DNA from: an uncultured Mollicutes bacterium
Lineage (GTDB): Bacteria > Bacillota_I > Bacilli_A > RFN20 > CAG-449
Direction of reading: 5' to 3'
DNA length: 5,287 nucleotides
Assembly: GCA_900551385.1 (NCBI GenBank)
Contig: URVS01000113.1
Coordinates: 1-5,287 of the forward strand
Of the stretch, positions 5,154 to 5,287 are shown piece by piece; position 1 is the first letter of the stretch; each line of letters opens with the position of its first letter. Both the position numbers and the translations under genes were made by a program. The notes beneath the pieces are model-generated. The model made no database searches and was not told the origin of the DNA. It worked only from the letters and a program-made list of their open reading frames with translations.

Positions 5154-5287
5154 ATTTGAGATTATTTGGTAATTTATTTTTTGAATTATATTTAATAAAC
5201 CATTTTTTAGTACTTGTTTTTAAAGAATTTAAAGTACTATTAACTGCTTTTTTAGTTGGTTCATCAAGAGATTTAACTGATTTAAGT
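5152..5287 (-). CDS. 3' end of a convergent gene, unknown product (partial)
   Basis: Reading the minus strand from the window edge gives 44 open codons ending in TAA at 5154-5152: SLDEPTKKAVNSTLNSL in the N-terminal half and KKWFIKYNSKNKLPNNLK at the end. This tail is strongly basic, with eleven Lys against one Asp and one Glu, and looks like a flexible or nucleic-acid-facing C-terminus. Other minus frames are interrupted. The stop overlaps the shared terminator's T-run, typical of convergent gene ends. The tail is too short for a family assignment, and the start lies beyond the window. Confidence 0.65.
   Translation of the reverse strand, partial: LKSVKSLDEPTKKAVNSTLNSLKTSTKKWFIKYNSKNKLPNNLK

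Overview
The window is a very AT-rich bacterial segment, with coding parts at roughly 30% GC by eye and intergenic parts much lower. Arg codons are mostly AGA, TGA is never used as a sense codon, and there is a lipoprotein with a relaxed lipobox. This fits a host-associated spirochaete such as Brachyspira best, although a low-GC Firmicute or Fusobacterium cannot be excluded. The assignment is an inference from composition and style, not from a marker gene.

Layout. Positions 1-48 may be the last codons of a plus-strand gene, followed by a plausible plus-strand terminator (66-99). Positions 100-377 hold no gene but carry two copies (A, B) of an intergenic repeat. A minus-strand gene (378-926) encodes a small lipoprotein of unknown function. 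A divergent intergenic region (927-1295) carries a third repeat copy (C), several copies of the 11-mer TTGATTAAATA, and the probable promoter and an operator-like palindrome for the operon that follows. Positions 1296-5103 are a tight three-gene plus-strand operon. It ends at a bidirectional terminator (5110-5153) shared with a convergent minus-strand gene whose last 44 codons reach the window edge.

The operon is the main content. Gene 1 is a multi-cofactor flavoenzyme of the 2-enoate reductase / BaiCD / 2,4-dienoyl-CoA reductase type (FMN barrel, Fe-S cysteine cluster, FAD/NAD Rossmann domains). Genes 2 and 3 are the large and small subunits of a split aconitase-X (AcnX) enzyme, an Fe-S hydro-lyase. 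Known AcnX enzymes dehydrate cis-3-hydroxy-L-proline (bacteria) or mevalonate 5-phosphate (archaea). The AcnX genes overlap by one base and follow the reductase by 14 bases, so the three products probably act together. The simplest reading is a two-step module: AcnX removes water from a hydroxy acid to make a C=C bond next to a carboxylate, and the flavoenzyme reduces that bond with NADH. The substrate is unknown. The AcnX large subunit differs from the family pattern at several normally conserved places, so transferring the hydroxyproline or mevalonate function would be unsafe.
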